Origin: an uncultured Pelagibacteraceae bacterium
Lineage (GTDB): Bacteria; Pseudomonadota; Alphaproteobacteria; Pelagibacterales; Pelagibacteraceae
NCBI GenBank assembly: GCA_902543575.1
Contig: CACBYV010000003.1
Coordinates: 62,001-126,000 of the forward strand
Direction: 5' to 3'
Length of the DNA stretch: 64,000 nucleotides
Below, in pieces: positions 34,842-44,808 of the stretch. A model generated the notes under the pieces. That model was given only the letters and a program-made list of their open reading frames with translations, was not told the origin of the DNA and did no database searches. How positions within the stretch are numbered: position 1 is the first letter of the stretch; the number at the start of each line of letters is the position of its first letter. Position numbers and translations under genes: made by a program.

Positions 34842-36713
34842 ATGAAAAACGAGTTAACATTTGATGTAGTGGTAATAGGAGGGGGTCATGCTGGGTGTGA
34901 AGCGGCAGCTGCTTCTGCCAGGTTGGGTGTTAACACCGCCTTGTTTACACACAAATTTAATACAATAGGAGAGATGTCTTGTAATCCAGCAATTGGTGGA
35001 TTAGGAAAAGGACATCTAGTCAGAGAAATAGATGCATTAGATGGCGTGATGGGAGAAGTAGCAGATAAATCAGGTATCCAATTTAGATTACTAAATAGAA
35101 GCAGGGGGCCTGCAGTCAGAGGACCCAGAACTCAAAGTGATAGATCATTATATAAAAAATTTATGCAAGAAAAACTTGTAAACTACTGTAATTTAAGCAT
35201 TTTTAGCGATCCTGTAATTAGGTTTCATTTTAAAAATAATAGTATAATTGGTTTTTTAACACAATCAGGTAAAGAAATTAAATCGTCTAAAATAATTTTA
35301 ACAACTGGCACTTTTTTAAATGGTTTGATACATATTGGTGAAGATAAAATACCAGCCGGTCGGTTTGATGAGAAACCTTCAACAGGTTTAAGTGAACAGT
35401 TAGAAAAGTATAATTTTAAAATAGGAAGACTAAAAACTGGAACTCCGCCTAGACTTGATTCTCGAACAATAAATTTTGAAAATTTAGAAGAGCAGCAAGC
35501 TGATGATGAACCATACTTTTTTTCTTTCCTTACAAGAAAAAAATACAATAAACAGATTTCATGTAGAATGACGTATACCAATCGAGCAGTTCATAAAATT
35601 ATTTCTAAAAATATAAAACGAAGCGCTATGTACTCTGGAACCATAAAAGGAGTAGGTCCAAGATATTGCCCCTCTATAGAGGATAAAATTAAAAAATTTG
35701 CAGATAAACAAAGACATCAAATTTTTTTAGAGCCAGAAGGTTTAAATGATCATACAATTTATCCAAATGGAATTTCGACATCATTACCTGCTGACGTACA
35801 ACAAGAAATATGTAGTAAAATCAATGGTTTAGAAAATGTTAAAATTTTAAGACCAGGATATGCCATAGAGTATGATTTTATAGATCCAAGAGAGCTTTTT
35901 TTAACTTTGGAGACTAAGAAAATTAAAAACCTTTATCTAGCCGGCCAGATAAATGGAACTACTGGATATGAAGAAGCCGCAGCCCAAGGCCTTATCGCTG
36001 GAACTAATGCTGCACTAGCCTTTAAAGAAGAAGAGCCGCTTATTTTAGATAGGTCTGAAGCTTATATAGGAGTTATGATAGATGATCTTGTAACAAAAGG
36101 TGTTGCAGAGCCATATAGAATGTTTACATCAAGGGCCGAATATAGACTCTCATTAAGATCTGACAACGCAGATGTTAGACTTACAAAAAAAGGAATTGAT
36201 ATAGGACTAGTGTTAGATCAAAGAAAGAAAATTTATAAAGATAAATTTAGTAATTTATCAATAATTCATTCTAAAATGGATAAATTGATGATTTCACCAT
36301 CAAAAGCCTCTAAATTTGCAATAAATATTGCAAAAGATGGTGTGAGTCGATCAGCAAATCAGCTATTAGGACAAAAATCTGTTAATATGAGTAAAATAAG
36401 AGAAATATGGCCAGATATACCATATTTTTCACGTGAAATTGATGAACAATTAGAGATAAATTCACATTATAAAGGTTATTTAAAGAAGCAAAAAGCAGAT
36501 ATTTTAGCATTTAAAAGAGATGAAAATTTATTAATTCCAGAAAACCTAAATTATGATAGTTTTTCTGGACTTTCAAACGAAGTAAAATCAAAATTTAAAA
36601 AAATAAGACCTAAAACAATGGGACAAGCATTAAGAATAGATGGAATTACTCCTGCTGCTGTATATATTTTGTTGTCTCATCTTAAAAGAAAGTCTATTAA
36701 GCATATAGCTTGA
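34842..36713 (+). CDS. mnmG: tRNA uridine 5-carboxymethylaminomethyl modification enzyme MnmG (GidA)
   Basis: This 623-residue FAD enzyme is the partner of MnmE. It has [21 protein letters not shown] (FAD loop, quoted in part as [10 protein letters not shown]), [23 protein letters not shown] (quoted: [18 protein letters not shown]), [30 protein letters not shown] with a conserved Cys, and [17 protein letters not shown]. The C-terminal helical domain binds MnmE and tRNA. A degenerate parS-like palindrome lies in its 3' part. Its TGA overlaps the TTG start of rsmG. Confidence 0.97.
   Translation: MKNELTFDVVVIGGGHAGCEAAAASARLGVNTALFTHKFNTIGEMSCNPAIGGLGKGHLVREIDALDGVMGEVADKSGIQFRLLNRSRGPAVRGPRTQSDRSLYKKFMQEKLVNYCNLSIFSDPVIRFHFKNNSIIGFLTQSGKEIKSSKIILTTGTFLNGLIHIGEDKIPAGRFDEKPSTGLSEQLEKYNFKIGRLKTGTPPRLDSRTINFENLEEQQADDEPYFFSFLTRKKYNKQISCRMTYTNRAVHKIISKNIKRSAMYSGTIKGVGPRYCPSIEDKIKKFADKQRHQIFLEPEGLNDHTIYPNGISTSLPADVQQEICSKINGLENVKILRPGYAIEYDFIDPRELFLTLETKKIKNLYLAGQINGTTGYEEAAAQGLIAGTNAALAFKEEEPLILDRSEAYIGVMIDDLVTKGVAEPYRMFTSRAEYRLSLRSDNADVRLTKKGIDIGLVLDQRKKIYKDKFSNLSIIHSKMDKLMISPSKASKFAINIAKDGVSRSANQLLGQKSVNMSKIREIWPDIPYFSREIDEQLEINSHYKGYLKKQKADILAFKRDENLLIPENLNYDSFSGLSNEVKSKFKKIRPKTMGQALRIDGITPAAVYILLSHLKRKSIKHIA
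36425..36440. promoter_or_regulatory. Degenerate parS-like site inside mnmG
   Basis: TTTTTCACGTGAAATT matches the 16-bp ParB parS consensus at 13 positions, including the full 12-bp palindromic core TTTCACGTGAAA. It lies 332 bp before the perfect site. It may be a weak ParB site or a coincidence of coding sequence (FSREI codons). Confidence 0.4.
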
Positions 36714-37354
36714 TTGATTCGAATATTTTAAAATTATATAGTGCTAAATCCACAAATGTTTCACGTGAAACATTAAAGGAGTTAGAAGACTATTCAAATG
36801 CAATAATTTCAAGAAATAAAAGAATAAATTTGATCAGTAAAAGCACTGAAAATTCGATAAAACAAAGGCATATAGAAGATAGTGCGCAAATTATTGATTT
36901 TATTGATAAAAATGATATAAAAATTTGTACAGATCTAGGGTCTGGTGCTGGTTTACCTGGTATAGTTTTAGGCATTTTGATGAAACCAAAAAAACCTTTA
37001 TTTAAGCTAATTTTCTATGAAAAGAGCTATCACAAATGTCTTTTCTTAAGTGAAATGGCAGATAAATTTAGTCTAAATTCAGAAATTCATCGAAAAAATA
37101 TTTTTGGGGAGAAAGATTTAACAACGGATGTTATAATTTCAAGAGCATTCAAACCTTTGCCAATAATTTTTCAAATAGCAAAAAATAATTTTAAAAAATT
37201 CAAGTATATTATTTTATTTTTAGGTAAGACTGGAAAGACAGTTATTGATAATGCGCGTGAGAATTGGAATTTTGATTATGAAAAAAAAAAAAGTTTAACA
37301 AGTAACCAATCTTTAATAGTAAAAATTTCAAATCTAAAAAAAAAAAATGTTTAA
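36710..37354 (+). CDS. rsmG: 16S rRNA (guanine527-N7)-methyltransferase RsmG (GidB)
   Basis: This 214-residue class I SAM methyltransferase acts on 16S rRNA. The N-terminal [19 protein letters not shown] stretch and the [22 protein letters not shown] region (quoted: [19 protein letters not shown]) are family hallmarks, followed by the SAM loop [13 protein letters not shown] near residue 77. Only TTG at 36710 gives a suitable start, overlapping the mnmG stop. The codons for the N-terminal VSRET residues form a perfect parS site, a known coding/regulatory overlap in bacteria with this gene order. Confidence 0.95.
   Translation: MIDSNILKLYSAKSTNVSRETLKELEDYSNAIISRNKRINLISKSTENSIKQRHIEDSAQIIDFIDKNDIKICTDLGSGAGLPGIVLGILMKPKKPLFKLIFYEKSYHKCLFLSEMADKFSLNSEIHRKNIFGEKDLTTDVIISRAFKPLPIIFQIAKNNFKKFKYIILFLGKTGKTVIDNARENWNFDYEKKKSLTSNQSLIVKISNLKKKNV
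36757..36772. promoter_or_regulatory. parS: parS centromere site
   Basis: TGTTTCACGTGAAACA is an exact match to the universal 16-bp parS palindrome bound by ParB, and the symmetry extends two further bases on each side (36755-36774). It lies in rsmG, about 0.7 kb before parA and about 8 kb from the putative oriC. Confidence 0.93.
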
Positions 37355-37447
37355 TAAAAATATTTTCTTTAAAAAATTTTTAATGAGACACAACAATTAA
37401 TGACGGACTTAGAAAAATTATAAAAATGAAAAATATATATTAAAATA

Positions 37448-38248
37448 ATGGATAAAAAAATAATTTCAGTCATAAATCAAAAAGGAGGAGTAGGTAAGAC
37501 TACAACAGTAATTAATCTAGCAGCAGGATTATCAATGAAAGGAAAAAAAATTTTGGTAATAGACTTAGATCCACAGGGTAATGCATCAACTGGCCTTGGA
37601 TTATCCAACACAACTAATTCAGAGAAAACTATTTACAGTGTTCTTAATGGAAATAAGAAAATTTCAGAGGTTATACAGCCTTCAAGCTTTGAAAATCTAA
37701 ATGTAATAACTTCAAATGTTGATTTATCAGGTCTTGAGGTCGAAACGGCTGGGGATAGTCGAAGAGCCTTTAAATTAAAAGACGAATTAGGATTGATTTT
37801 AAATGATTCTAGAGCGTTGTATGATTACATAATAATTGACTGCCCTCCATCCCTAAGTTTACTTACAATTATGGCATTAGTGGCCTCCGACTCTTTAGTC
37901 GTTCCGCTGCAGACAGAATTTTTTGCATTGGAAGGACTTACTCAACTTATGAAGACTATAGAAAGGATAAAATCTAATTTAAATCCATCATTAGAAATTA
38001 GAGGTATACTGCTAACAATGTTTGACAAAAGAAATAAGCTTTCAGGTCAAGTGGAGATAGAGGCAAGGAACTATTTTAAGGAAAAAGTTTACTCAACTGC
38101 TGTGCCAAGAAATGTTAGATTGTCCGAGGCGCCATCCCATGGCATACCTGTCCTAATATATGACAAAATATGTCCTGGAAGTAAGGCTTACTTTAAATTT
38201 ACAGATGAATTTTTAGAACAAGATAAACAAGTGGAGAGTGCTGCATGA
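37448..38248 (+). CDS. parA: Chromosome partitioning ATPase ParA
   Basis: This 266-residue deviant-Walker ATPase drives segregation of ParB-parS complexes. It has IISVINQKGGVGKTTTVINLA at the N-terminus (quoted: NQKGGVGKTTTVIN), VIDLDPQGNASTGLG, and DYIIIDCPPSLSLLT. No N-terminal HTH extension is present, typical of chromosomal ParA. The ATG follows a 93-bp gap after rsmG. ParA overlaps parB by 4 bp. Confidence 0.97.
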   Translation: MDKKIISVINQKGGVGKTTTVINLAAGLSMKGKKILVIDLDPQGNASTGLGLSNTTNSEKTIYSVLNGNKKISEVIQPSSFENLNVITSNVDLSGLEVETAGDSRRAFKLKDELGLILNDSRALYDYIIIDCPPSLSLLTIMALVASDSLVVPLQTEFFALEGLTQLMKTIERIKSNLNPSLEIRGILLTMFDKRNKLSGQVEIEARNYFKEKVYSTAVPRNVRLSEAPSHGIPVLIYDKICPGSKAYFKFTDEFLEQDKQVESAA

Positions 38249-39096
38249 TAAATCCTTTTAAAAGCAAGAAGGGCTTAGGAAGAGGTCTGTCATCACTGAT
38301 TGGTGATAATGATATAAAATCATCTAAAGATAAAATTTCTATAAGTTCTATAGTTCCAAATAAAAATCAACCTAGAAAATTATTTGAAAAAGAGGCTTTA
38401 GAAGAATTAAAAAATTCGATTAAAGAAAGAGGCATAATCCAACCATTAATTGTTAGAAAATCATATGATCAAGATGATAAATTTGAATTAATAGCGGGTG
38501 AAAGAAGATGGCAAGCAGCTCAATCAGCTGGCCTTCATGAGGTGCCCGTAGTTATTATTGAGGCAGATAATCTAAAATCGTTAGAATTAGCAATTATAGA
38601 AAACGTTCAGAGAAAAGATCTAAATCCTGTAGAGGAGGCTGAAAGTTACAATAATCTCATTCAAAACTTTGGATATGATCACGAAAAAGTTTCTAAGTTT
38701 ATTGGAAAAAGTAGATCACATATCTCAAACTCTATACGTTTACTGTCTCTTCCAGAAAAGATACTGGACTTGATAAGAGATAATAAAATTTCTCAAGGTC
38801 ACGCTAAAGTTTTGGTTGGTCTTGAAAATGCACTTTTATTAACAGATAAAATAATAAAAAAAAAACTTTCTGTTAGGCAATTAGAGAGTTTAGTAAGACT
38901 TTTTAAAAATAGATCTAACAAACCTTTCAAATCAAAGGACACAAATATAATCGCAACAGAAAACAATTTATCTGAAAAAATTGGCATGAGAGTTATCTTA
39001 AATAACAAAAAAAATAATTCTGGAACATTATCAATTGAGTATAAAGGAATAGATCAGCTTGATAGGCTAATTGAGGTTATAAAGAAAAATTATTAA
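38245..39096 (+). CDS. parB: Chromosome partitioning protein ParB
   Basis: This 283-residue CTPase/DNA-binding clamp recognises parS. It opens with KKGLGRGLSSLIGD, then IVPNKNQPRKLFEKEALEEL, the CTP-binding PLIVRK ... LIAGERRWQAAQSAGL and ENVQRKDLNPVEEAESYNNL motifs, and a central HTH around VSKFIGKSRSHISNSIRLL. The C-terminal dimerisation domain ends at 39096. It overlaps holA tail-to-tail by 4 bp. Its target site is present within the same window. Confidence 0.97.
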   Translation: MINPFKSKKGLGRGLSSLIGDNDIKSSKDKISISSIVPNKNQPRKLFEKEALEELKNSIKERGIIQPLIVRKSYDQDDKFELIAGERRWQAAQSAGLHEVPVVIIEADNLKSLELAIIENVQRKDLNPVEEAESYNNLIQNFGYDHEKVSKFIGKSRSHISNSIRLLSLPEKILDLIRDNKISQGHAKVLVGLENALLLTDKIIKKKLSVRQLESLVRLFKNRSNKPFKSKDTNIIATENNLSEKIGMRVILNNKKNNSGTLSIEYKGIDQLDRLIEVIKKNY

Positions 39097-40070
39097 TAAT
39101 TTACAATAAAATCAGAGACTAAATTTAGAGAATTTTTAGAATTACTTTTTACCAATAGCTCCACCTCATTTATTTGATACATTTTAGTCCTCAAATCCCT
39201 TAATTGCCATAGATTTACTTGCTTTTTTACAACTTCTTTATCTTTCCAAAAAATTGGTGGTTTTGTTTTAGAAATAACATCATCAAGATTTTTACTCTTT
39301 TTATAAATTTCCAATATATCTAACAATCTTTTAGATTTATTTAAAATCGTTCTTAAAATTAAAATACAGTCATCATCTGAATAGTTATTTTCATTTAGAA
39401 TCCTAACTATATTTTTTTTATTTTTACTAAGATAATTATCAGCTAATTCACTCACGCTGTAATTTTCTGCCAAATTAGATAGTTTCTTAACAGTCTCCAG
39501 ATTAACTTCATTATTTGTATAAGAATATTGTAAAATTTTGCTTAATTCGTTCTTTAAATTTTCCCTGTTTCCACCCGCTCTACTAATTAATAAATTAATA
39601 GACTCTCTTGAAAGCTTTATATTATGTTTATTTAAATAATCATAAATAATATTAGTTAAAGTTCTCGCGTCATCCTCATAAAAAGGGATTGCAATTAACC
39701 TTTTACTTTTTTCAAAAAAAGTTCTTAATTTTGATTTTTTTTCTAAATTTGAGGTTTTTAATACTAATATAAAATCTTTTGTATCTTTATCACTTAATTC
39801 CTCAATGTACTTTAAAACTCTCTCACCTACTCTTGATATTAATATTAATTTTTTTTCATTAAATAGTGATTTATTTAATAATTCTGAATATATTGTTTCA
39901 TAATTTCCTATAAATTCGACTTCATCATATTTATTTATTTCTCCTTTAAAACTATATATAAATTTTTTTTCGATTATTTCATTTTGTAGACCTTCATTTT
40001 TTCCATATAAGAGAATAATATTAGATTTGTTTAAATTAATTTTATTTATTTCATATGATTTTATGATCAT
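39093..40070 (-). CDS. holA: DNA polymerase III delta subunit
   Basis: This 325-residue clamp-loader subunit is AAA-like without an intact ATPase site. It shows NIILLYGKNEGLQNEIIEK near residue 17, the EFIGNYETIYSELLNKSLFNEKKLILI region (quoted: NKSLFNEKKLILISRVGE), ISRAGGNRENLKNELSKIL near 165, and the C-terminal bundle with LRTILNKSKRLLDI. Sequence is highly divergent, as always for HolA. Gene order leuS-lptE-holA (leftward) is the standard proteobacterial arrangement and supports it. It overlaps lptE by 4 bp and parB by 4 bp. Confidence 0.9.
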   Translation of the reverse strand: MIIKSYEINKINLNKSNIILLYGKNEGLQNEIIEKKFIYSFKGEINKYDEVEFIGNYETIYSELLNKSLFNEKKLILISRVGERVLKYIEELSDKDTKDFILVLKTSNLEKKSKLRTFFEKSKRLIAIPFYEDDARTLTNIIYDYLNKHNIKLSRESINLLISRAGGNRENLKNELSKILQYSYTNNEVNLETVKKLSNLAENYSVSELADNYLSKNKKNIVRILNENNYSDDDCILILRTILNKSKRLLDILEIYKKSKNLDDVISKTKPPIFWKDKEVVKKQVNLWQLRDLRTKMYQINEVELLVKSNSKNSLNLVSDFIVNY

Positions 40071-40519
40071 TGGCTTATAATTTTGACAGCTAAAAGAATT
40101 TCTTTAGAAATATTTTCAGATAAATTTTTTATTATATTATCTTCATATTGTGAGAGTTCAAATTTATCTTTTATACTCTTATATGTTACCTGTTTAGAGA
40201 TTTGGTCCTGCTTAATTTCCTTTTCATTTTGGTATAGCTGATATTTTAAGTTTATTATAATTTTATAAATTTTCGGATCACCCTTTGAATCAGATGTAAC
40301 AATTTCTCTTTTTTTAGATGTCTTTAATTTTACGCTGTAAATTTTTTCCCCATTTGTATTATAAATTAAAAAATTTTTTATTATATTATTAATTTGTTCA
40401 TCACCTAATAAATTGATATTTGAAAATCGAAAATTATAATTTTTATTAAGATAAATAGGTTCATATGTACATGCCTGAAGTATTAAAATTAAAATTAGAA
40501 ATTTAAAAAATTTATTCAT
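40067..40519 (-). CDS. lptE: LPS-assembly lipoprotein LptE
   Basis: This 150-residue outer-membrane lipoprotein plugs the LptD barrel that inserts lipopolysaccharide. The N-terminus [20 protein letters not shown] shows a hydrophobic signal and lipobox LQAC with Cys17. The mature domain is the small alpha/beta LptE fold; only weak sequence conservation is expected. It sits between leuS and holA, the classic location, overlapping leuS by 8 bp. Call depends on lipobox plus context. Confidence 0.82.
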   Translation of the reverse strand: MNKFFKFLILILILQACTYEPIYLNKNYNFRFSNINLLGDEQINNIIKNFLIYNTNGEKIYSVKLKTSKKREIVTSDSKGDPKIYKIIINLKYQLYQNEKEIKQDQISKQVTYKSIKDKFELSQYEDNIIKNLSENISKEILLAVKIISQ

Positions 40520-43055
40520 TTATTAAAATATTAACTAATTTATTTTTTATAAATATAATTTTATTAATTTTCTTATTATCCAGATATTTTGATATATTTT
40601 TATCTTTTTTTGTGATCTCGATAAGATCTTCCTGTTCTAAACCTTTATTTGTATTTAAAACTGACCTTTTTTTACCGTTTATCTGTATTACTATATTGAT
40701 TTTTTCTTCTTCTAGAAGTGCTTCATTAAACTCTGGCCATTTAAAGTTATCTTTAAATCCAATATCTTCTAAACACTCATTGGCAAAATGAGGTATCACA
40801 GGTGAAAAACACAACAGAATTTTTACATAATTTTTTTCTAAATTTTTTAAATTTTTGTTTAATTTTATATAATTTGTTAAAAAATTATAAGTTTCATACA
40901 TGTTAGCAATAATTACATTATAATTAAACTTTTCTAGATTTGATGTAATTTTTGCTATTATTTGGTTTGTAAATTTTTCAATTTCTTCTCCATCTTCTTG
41001 GGAATCTTCTTTTGAAATTTTATTTTTTAATTCTTTATGCAAGGTCCAAAGTTTTTGAATAAATTTATAAGAAGATGTCATTCCTTGCTCAGACCATTGA
41101 ACATCTTTTTCAGGTGGACTGTCTGACAATATAAATAATCTAACTGCATCCGCGCCATAATTTTTAACAATGAATTCAGGATCTATCACATTTTTTTTTG
41201 ATTTTGACATTGATTCTGAAGGCCCTACTTTGACAATTTTATCTTTATTTTTTCTTTCTACAATTTTACCATTAATATTTTCTACTTCATCAGGACTTAG
41301 CCAATTATTTTTTTCATCTTTATAAGTTTCATGGCATACCATGCCCTGTGTAAATAAACTTTGAAAAGGCTCTTGAATATCGAAATTTTTATCTTCATAA
41401 TTTAAAGCTCTCATAAAAAAACGTGAATACAGCAAATGTAAAATTGCGTGTTCCACACCTCCGATATATTGATCGACTGGCATCCAATAGTCTATATCTT
41501 CTTTTTTAAATCCATAATCATTTTCATCTGGAGAACAAAATCTTAAATAATACCAAGAAGAACAAACAAAAGTATCAAGTGTATCTGTTTCCCTTGTCAT
41601 TTTTTTCCCGTCAATAATTATTTCCTTCCAGTCTTTTTGACTGTCTAAGGGGTTACCTTTAACACTAAGATCTATATTATCTGGAAGTTTTACTGGTAAC
41701 ATTGATCTAGGTATCGCGTGAGCTTTTCCATCCTCATCATAAGCTATAGGTATTGGACATCCCCAATATCTTTGACGCGAAACTCCCCAGTCCTTTAATC
41801 TATAATTAATTTTTTTCTGTCCCAAATTTCTTTCCGCAAGTATTTTAATAGTCTCTAAAACAGAGTTTTCTGGAGCTTTAAATCCGTTTAAGAAATCAGA
41901 ATTTATCAATATCCCTGGTCCTGGATATGCTTCATCTGAAACTTGAAAAGTTTCATCCTGATCAAAAGGTCTAACGACAGTCTTAATTTCCAAATTATAT
42001 TTTTTTGCAAAATCGAAGTCCCTCTGATCGTGAGCTGGACACCCAAACACTGCTCCAAAACCGTAATCCATTAAAACAAAATTTGCAAAATAAACTGGAA
42101 CTTTTTGTTTAGGATTTAAAGGATTTATTGCTTCTAAATTTGTCTTAAATCCAATTTTTTCTCCAACAGCTATAGCTTCTTCAGTAGTTCCTGTTTTAGA
42201 ACATTCATCTTTAAATTTCAAAAAGGCTTTATTATCAAGAAAATACTTGGATATTTCGTGGTCAATTGAGAGAGCAAGAAATGAAAAACCAAATAAGGTA
42301 TCTGGTCTAGTTGTAAAGCATTTAATTTTTTTAACTGGTAAATCACCCTTAACATCGAACTCAATTTCACAACCAACAGATTTTCCAATCCAATTTTTTT
42401 GCATTGTTTTAACTTTATTTGGCCAAGTTTCTAAGCTTTCGAGCCCATCTAGTAAATCTTGTGAAAATTTAGATATATTAAAAAACCATTGGTTTAATTT
42501 TTTTCTTTCAACAATTGCACCTGACCTCCATCCTTTGCCATCAATTACTTGCTCGTTTGCAAGGACTGTTTCATCAACTGGATCCCAATTTACATAGTTT
42601 TCTTTTCTGTAAACAAGTTTTTTTTTCAATAACTCTAAAAAAAAAATTTGCTGATGTTTGTAATATTCTTCAGAGCAAGTAGATATTTCCCTACTCCAAT
42701 CAATCGAAAGTCCTAACTTTTTCAGCTGATTTTTCATTGTTTCAATATTTTTATTTGTCCATTCTTTAGGATCCAAATTATTATCTCTCGCTGCATTCTC
42801 TGCAGGCATTCCAAATGCATCCCATCCCATAGGATGCAATACATTAAAACCTTTTAAAGTTTTATATCGTGATAAAACATCACCAATTGTATAGTTCCTA
42901 ACATGCCCCATATGAATTTTGCCCGATGGGTAAGGAAACATTTCCAAGCAATAAAATTTTTTTTTTTGCTTATCAATTTTTGTTAAAAATGTATTATTTT
43001 TAGACCAGAACTCCTGCCATTTATCTTCAACTTTTTTAAAATTATATCTTTCCAC
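40512..43055 (-). CDS. leuS: Leucyl-tRNA synthetase
   Basis: This 847-residue class I synthetase has the HIGH-type motif [19 protein letters not shown] near residue 42, the editing CP1 domain (about 220-420) with [11 protein letters not shown], the LeuRS SCPIPIAY-like zinc-region stretch (WGCPIPIAY), and the KMSKS motif ESMSKSKKN near 610. The C-terminal anticodon-binding domain is complete and ends [10 protein letters not shown] ... [12 protein letters not shown]. Length is normal. It begins 11 bases from the DUF3576 gene. Confidence 0.97.
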   Translation of the reverse strand: MERYNFKKVEDKWQEFWSKNNTFLTKIDKQKKKFYCLEMFPYPSGKIHMGHVRNYTIGDVLSRYKTLKGFNVLHPMGWDAFGMPAENAARDNNLDPKEWTNKNIETMKNQLKKLGLSIDWSREISTCSEEYYKHQQIFFLELLKKKLVYRKENYVNWDPVDETVLANEQVIDGKGWRSGAIVERKKLNQWFFNISKFSQDLLDGLESLETWPNKVKTMQKNWIGKSVGCEIEFDVKGDLPVKKIKCFTTRPDTLFGFSFLALSIDHEISKYFLDNKAFLKFKDECSKTGTTEEAIAVGEKIGFKTNLEAINPLNPKQKVPVYFANFVLMDYGFGAVFGCPAHDQRDFDFAKKYNLEIKTVVRPFDQDETFQVSDEAYPGPGILINSDFLNGFKAPENSVLETIKILAERNLGQKKINYRLKDWGVSRQRYWGCPIPIAYDEDGKAHAIPRSMLPVKLPDNIDLSVKGNPLDSQKDWKEIIIDGKKMTRETDTLDTFVCSSWYYLRFCSPDENDYGFKKEDIDYWMPVDQYIGGVEHAILHLLYSRFFMRALNYEDKNFDIQEPFQSLFTQGMVCHETYKDEKNNWLSPDEVENINGKIVERKNKDKIVKVGPSESMSKSKKNVIDPEFIVKNYGADAVRLFILSDSPPEKDVQWSEQGMTSSYKFIQKLWTLHKELKNKISKEDSQEDGEEIEKFTNQIIAKITSNLEKFNYNVIIANMYETYNFLTNYIKLNKNLKNLEKNYVKILLCFSPVIPHFANECLEDIGFKDNFKWPEFNEALLEEEKINIVIQINGKKRSVLNTNKGLEQEDLIEITKKDKNISKYLDNKKINKIIFIKNKLVNILINE

Positions 43056-43066
43056 AATAAAAGATT

Positions 43067-43624
43067 TTATTGATCTTGTTCGTCGGTTCTAAGCGCTTCG
43101 TTTCTATATTTTTTTTTCTTCAAACCTTCTTTTTTATAAATAGCTGCGGTAGATAAAATTTTTTTCGTAAGCTCTGCCGATAATTGACTAGATCTGTCTG
43201 TTACTTTACAATTATTTTGCATTGAACAATTTTTGTAAAAAACTTTTATTGCTAAAGCATCAGATCTTACTTCATTACTTAGAAATCTTATTGAGATTTT
43301 AACAGACTCGTTTTCAGCTGAACCATCGCTATACCAGTCAGTAACAATTATTCCACCACTATAGTTAGCAAGCGCTAAAGGCATGAATTCTAAAGTATCT
43401 AATGATGCGCGCCAAAGTTCGTTCGAACTTGCAAAATCAAATTCGCCTGTTTTGTTAGTCTCTATGGAGCCCATCATCGTAAATCCTCTTCCTTCTTCAA
43501 TATTTTTCTTCACTCTATCTTTTGCATTTGGTGGAATTTTTCTTGCATCTGCGCCTGGTACTTTTCCATTACAGGCATTCAGAAGTAAAAAAATTAAAAA
43601 AAGAGTTATGATTCGAATGTTCAT
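43067..43624 (-). CDS. DUF3576 lipoprotein
   Basis: This 185-residue protein has signal peptide [19 protein letters not shown] ([13 protein letters not shown]) and a lipobox ending at Cys18. The conserved core [28 protein letters not shown] near residues 65-95 (quoted: [20 protein letters not shown]) and IIVTDWYS match the alphaproteobacterial DUF3576 family located next to leuS. It is probably an envelope lipoprotein linked to outer-membrane biogenesis through its leuS-lptE neighbours; the exact function is unknown. The C-terminus is lysine/arginine-rich. Confidence 0.88.
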   Translation of the reverse strand: MNIRIITLFLIFLLLNACNGKVPGADARKIPPNAKDRVKKNIEEGRGFTMMGSIETNKTGEFDFASSNELWRASLDTLEFMPLALANYSGGIIVTDWYSDGSAENESVKISIRFLSNEVRSDALAIKVFYKNCSMQNNCKVTDRSSQLSAELTKKILSTAAIYKKEGLKKKKYRNEALRTDEQDQ

Positions 43625-43825
43625 TTTTATTTTGTTTACTATGAATCTAGTTAAATTATAAATCTTTATAATAATATCTAATTCTTAAAAAAACTCATAT
43701 TTTTGAAGACTTTTTGTGATGTAAATTTGCAACACATTTAAATTAAATTTGACTAAATAAACTAAAACCCAAGTGTTTGTTAGGTTTTTTGATAAAAAAG
43801 TCCTGTTTAATATTAAACTATAATT

Positions 43826-43831
43826 AAGGAG
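43826..43831 (+). promoter_or_regulatory. Shine-Dalgarno of the porin gene
   Basis: AAGGAG lies 7 bases before the ATG at 43839. A strong ribosome binding site is rare in this window and fits an abundant outer-membrane protein. Confidence 0.75.
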
Positions 43832-43838
43832 TACTAAT

Positions 43839-44789
43839 ATGAACAATATGAAAAAAATAGGGTTAACAGCACTTGCTGGTTCCCTAGTTGCTAGCTCAGT
43901 ATCAGCAGCAACATTAACAGCTACAGGTTCAGCTGGTATGTCATACACAGGTGGTGACTCAAAAGCTACTCAAGGTCAAGGTTGGACAATGGGTGACTCG
44001 ATTACTATGTCAGCATCAGGAGATGTAAATGACATTGGAGTAACACTATCTTTTGAAATCGATAACGATGACACAGGTGGTGGAGATGTATACGACAGTC
44101 ACTCAATCGCTTTTGATTTAGGTGATGCTGGAAGTTTAACTTTCCACGGTCATGGTGGAAGCTCAGCTCTTGGTGCTAAAGACGACGTAATGCCAGCAGC
44201 TTGGGAAGAGCCATGGGATATCTTAACAAATGCAGAAACTAATGTAATTGGTGGTGCAGGCGGAGATAACATGTTTGTATACTCATACGCACATGAATCA
44301 GGTTTAACTGGAACTATATCATACGTAAACGCAGCTAATGCTGTAACAGACGTTTCATCTACTTCATACGGTGTAGAGTTTACTGGTATGGAAGGTTTAA
44401 CACTTGGTTATGCACAACAAGACGTTGAAGTAACTACTGGTACAAAAGGTGATGAACACACAATGTATGCTAAGTATGCAATTGGTGGAATCACTGTTGG
44501 TATACAGCTGTCAGAAAATGACATGGAGTCTGGAACAGACTACGAGTCAACTGGTATTGGTATATCTTACCAAGTAAACGATGACTTAACTGTATCTTAC
44601 GGTTCTCATGAAATTGAAGCAGTTGGAACTACAAACCCAGATCAAGAAACTGCAGCCATTGGTATATCATACACAATGGGATCTCTAAGTATTGGTGCAG
44701 CAGTTCATGATGGTGATAATATCCAGAACAGCGCAACTGATGCTAATCAAAGAGAAAAATACAGCTTAGGACTAACGTTTAACTTCTAA
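43839..44789 (+). CDS. Outer-membrane porin
   Basis: This 316-residue beta-barrel porin has a signal peptide (MNNMKKIGLTALAGSLVASS start, cleavage after SVSA near residue 23). The body alternates short beta strands with acidic Gly/Asp/Ser/Thr-rich loops (DDTGGGDVYDSHS, GHGGSSALGAK). It ends YSLGLTFNF, the aromatic terminal residue recognised by the BAM machinery. Composition is far less lysine-rich and less A-biased than its neighbours, typical of a highly expressed surface protein. Monocistronic, with a 214-bp upstream gap, strong RBS and strong terminator. Likely a gram-negative general porin (16 or so strands) mediating solute entry. Confidence 0.9.
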   Translation: MNNMKKIGLTALAGSLVASSVSAATLTATGSAGMSYTGGDSKATQGQGWTMGDSITMSASGDVNDIGVTLSFEIDNDDTGGGDVYDSHSIAFDLGDAGSLTFHGHGGSSALGAKDDVMPAAWEEPWDILTNAETNVIGGAGGDNMFVYSYAHESGLTGTISYVNAANAVTDVSSTSYGVEFTGMEGLTLGYAQQDVEVTTGTKGDEHTMYAKYAIGGITVGIQLSENDMESGTDYESTGIGISYQVNDDLTVSYGSHEIEAVGTTNPDQETAAIGISYTMGSLSIGAAVHDGDNIQNSATDANQREKYSLGLTFNF

Positions 44790-44808
44790 GTTTAAAAATA
44801 TCTTATAT

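Noticed and set aside
43749..43824. Porin promoter elements (TTGACT, TTGATA, TATAAT)
   Set aside because: Candidate boxes exist but no pair has normal spacing, and TATAAT is only 2 bases from the Shine-Dalgarno, so I do not annotate a specific promoter.
43685..43948. 87-residue minus-strand frame over the porin start and its upstream gap
   Set aside because: It is antisense to the well-supported porin signal peptide and has no family features; most likely a chance frame.
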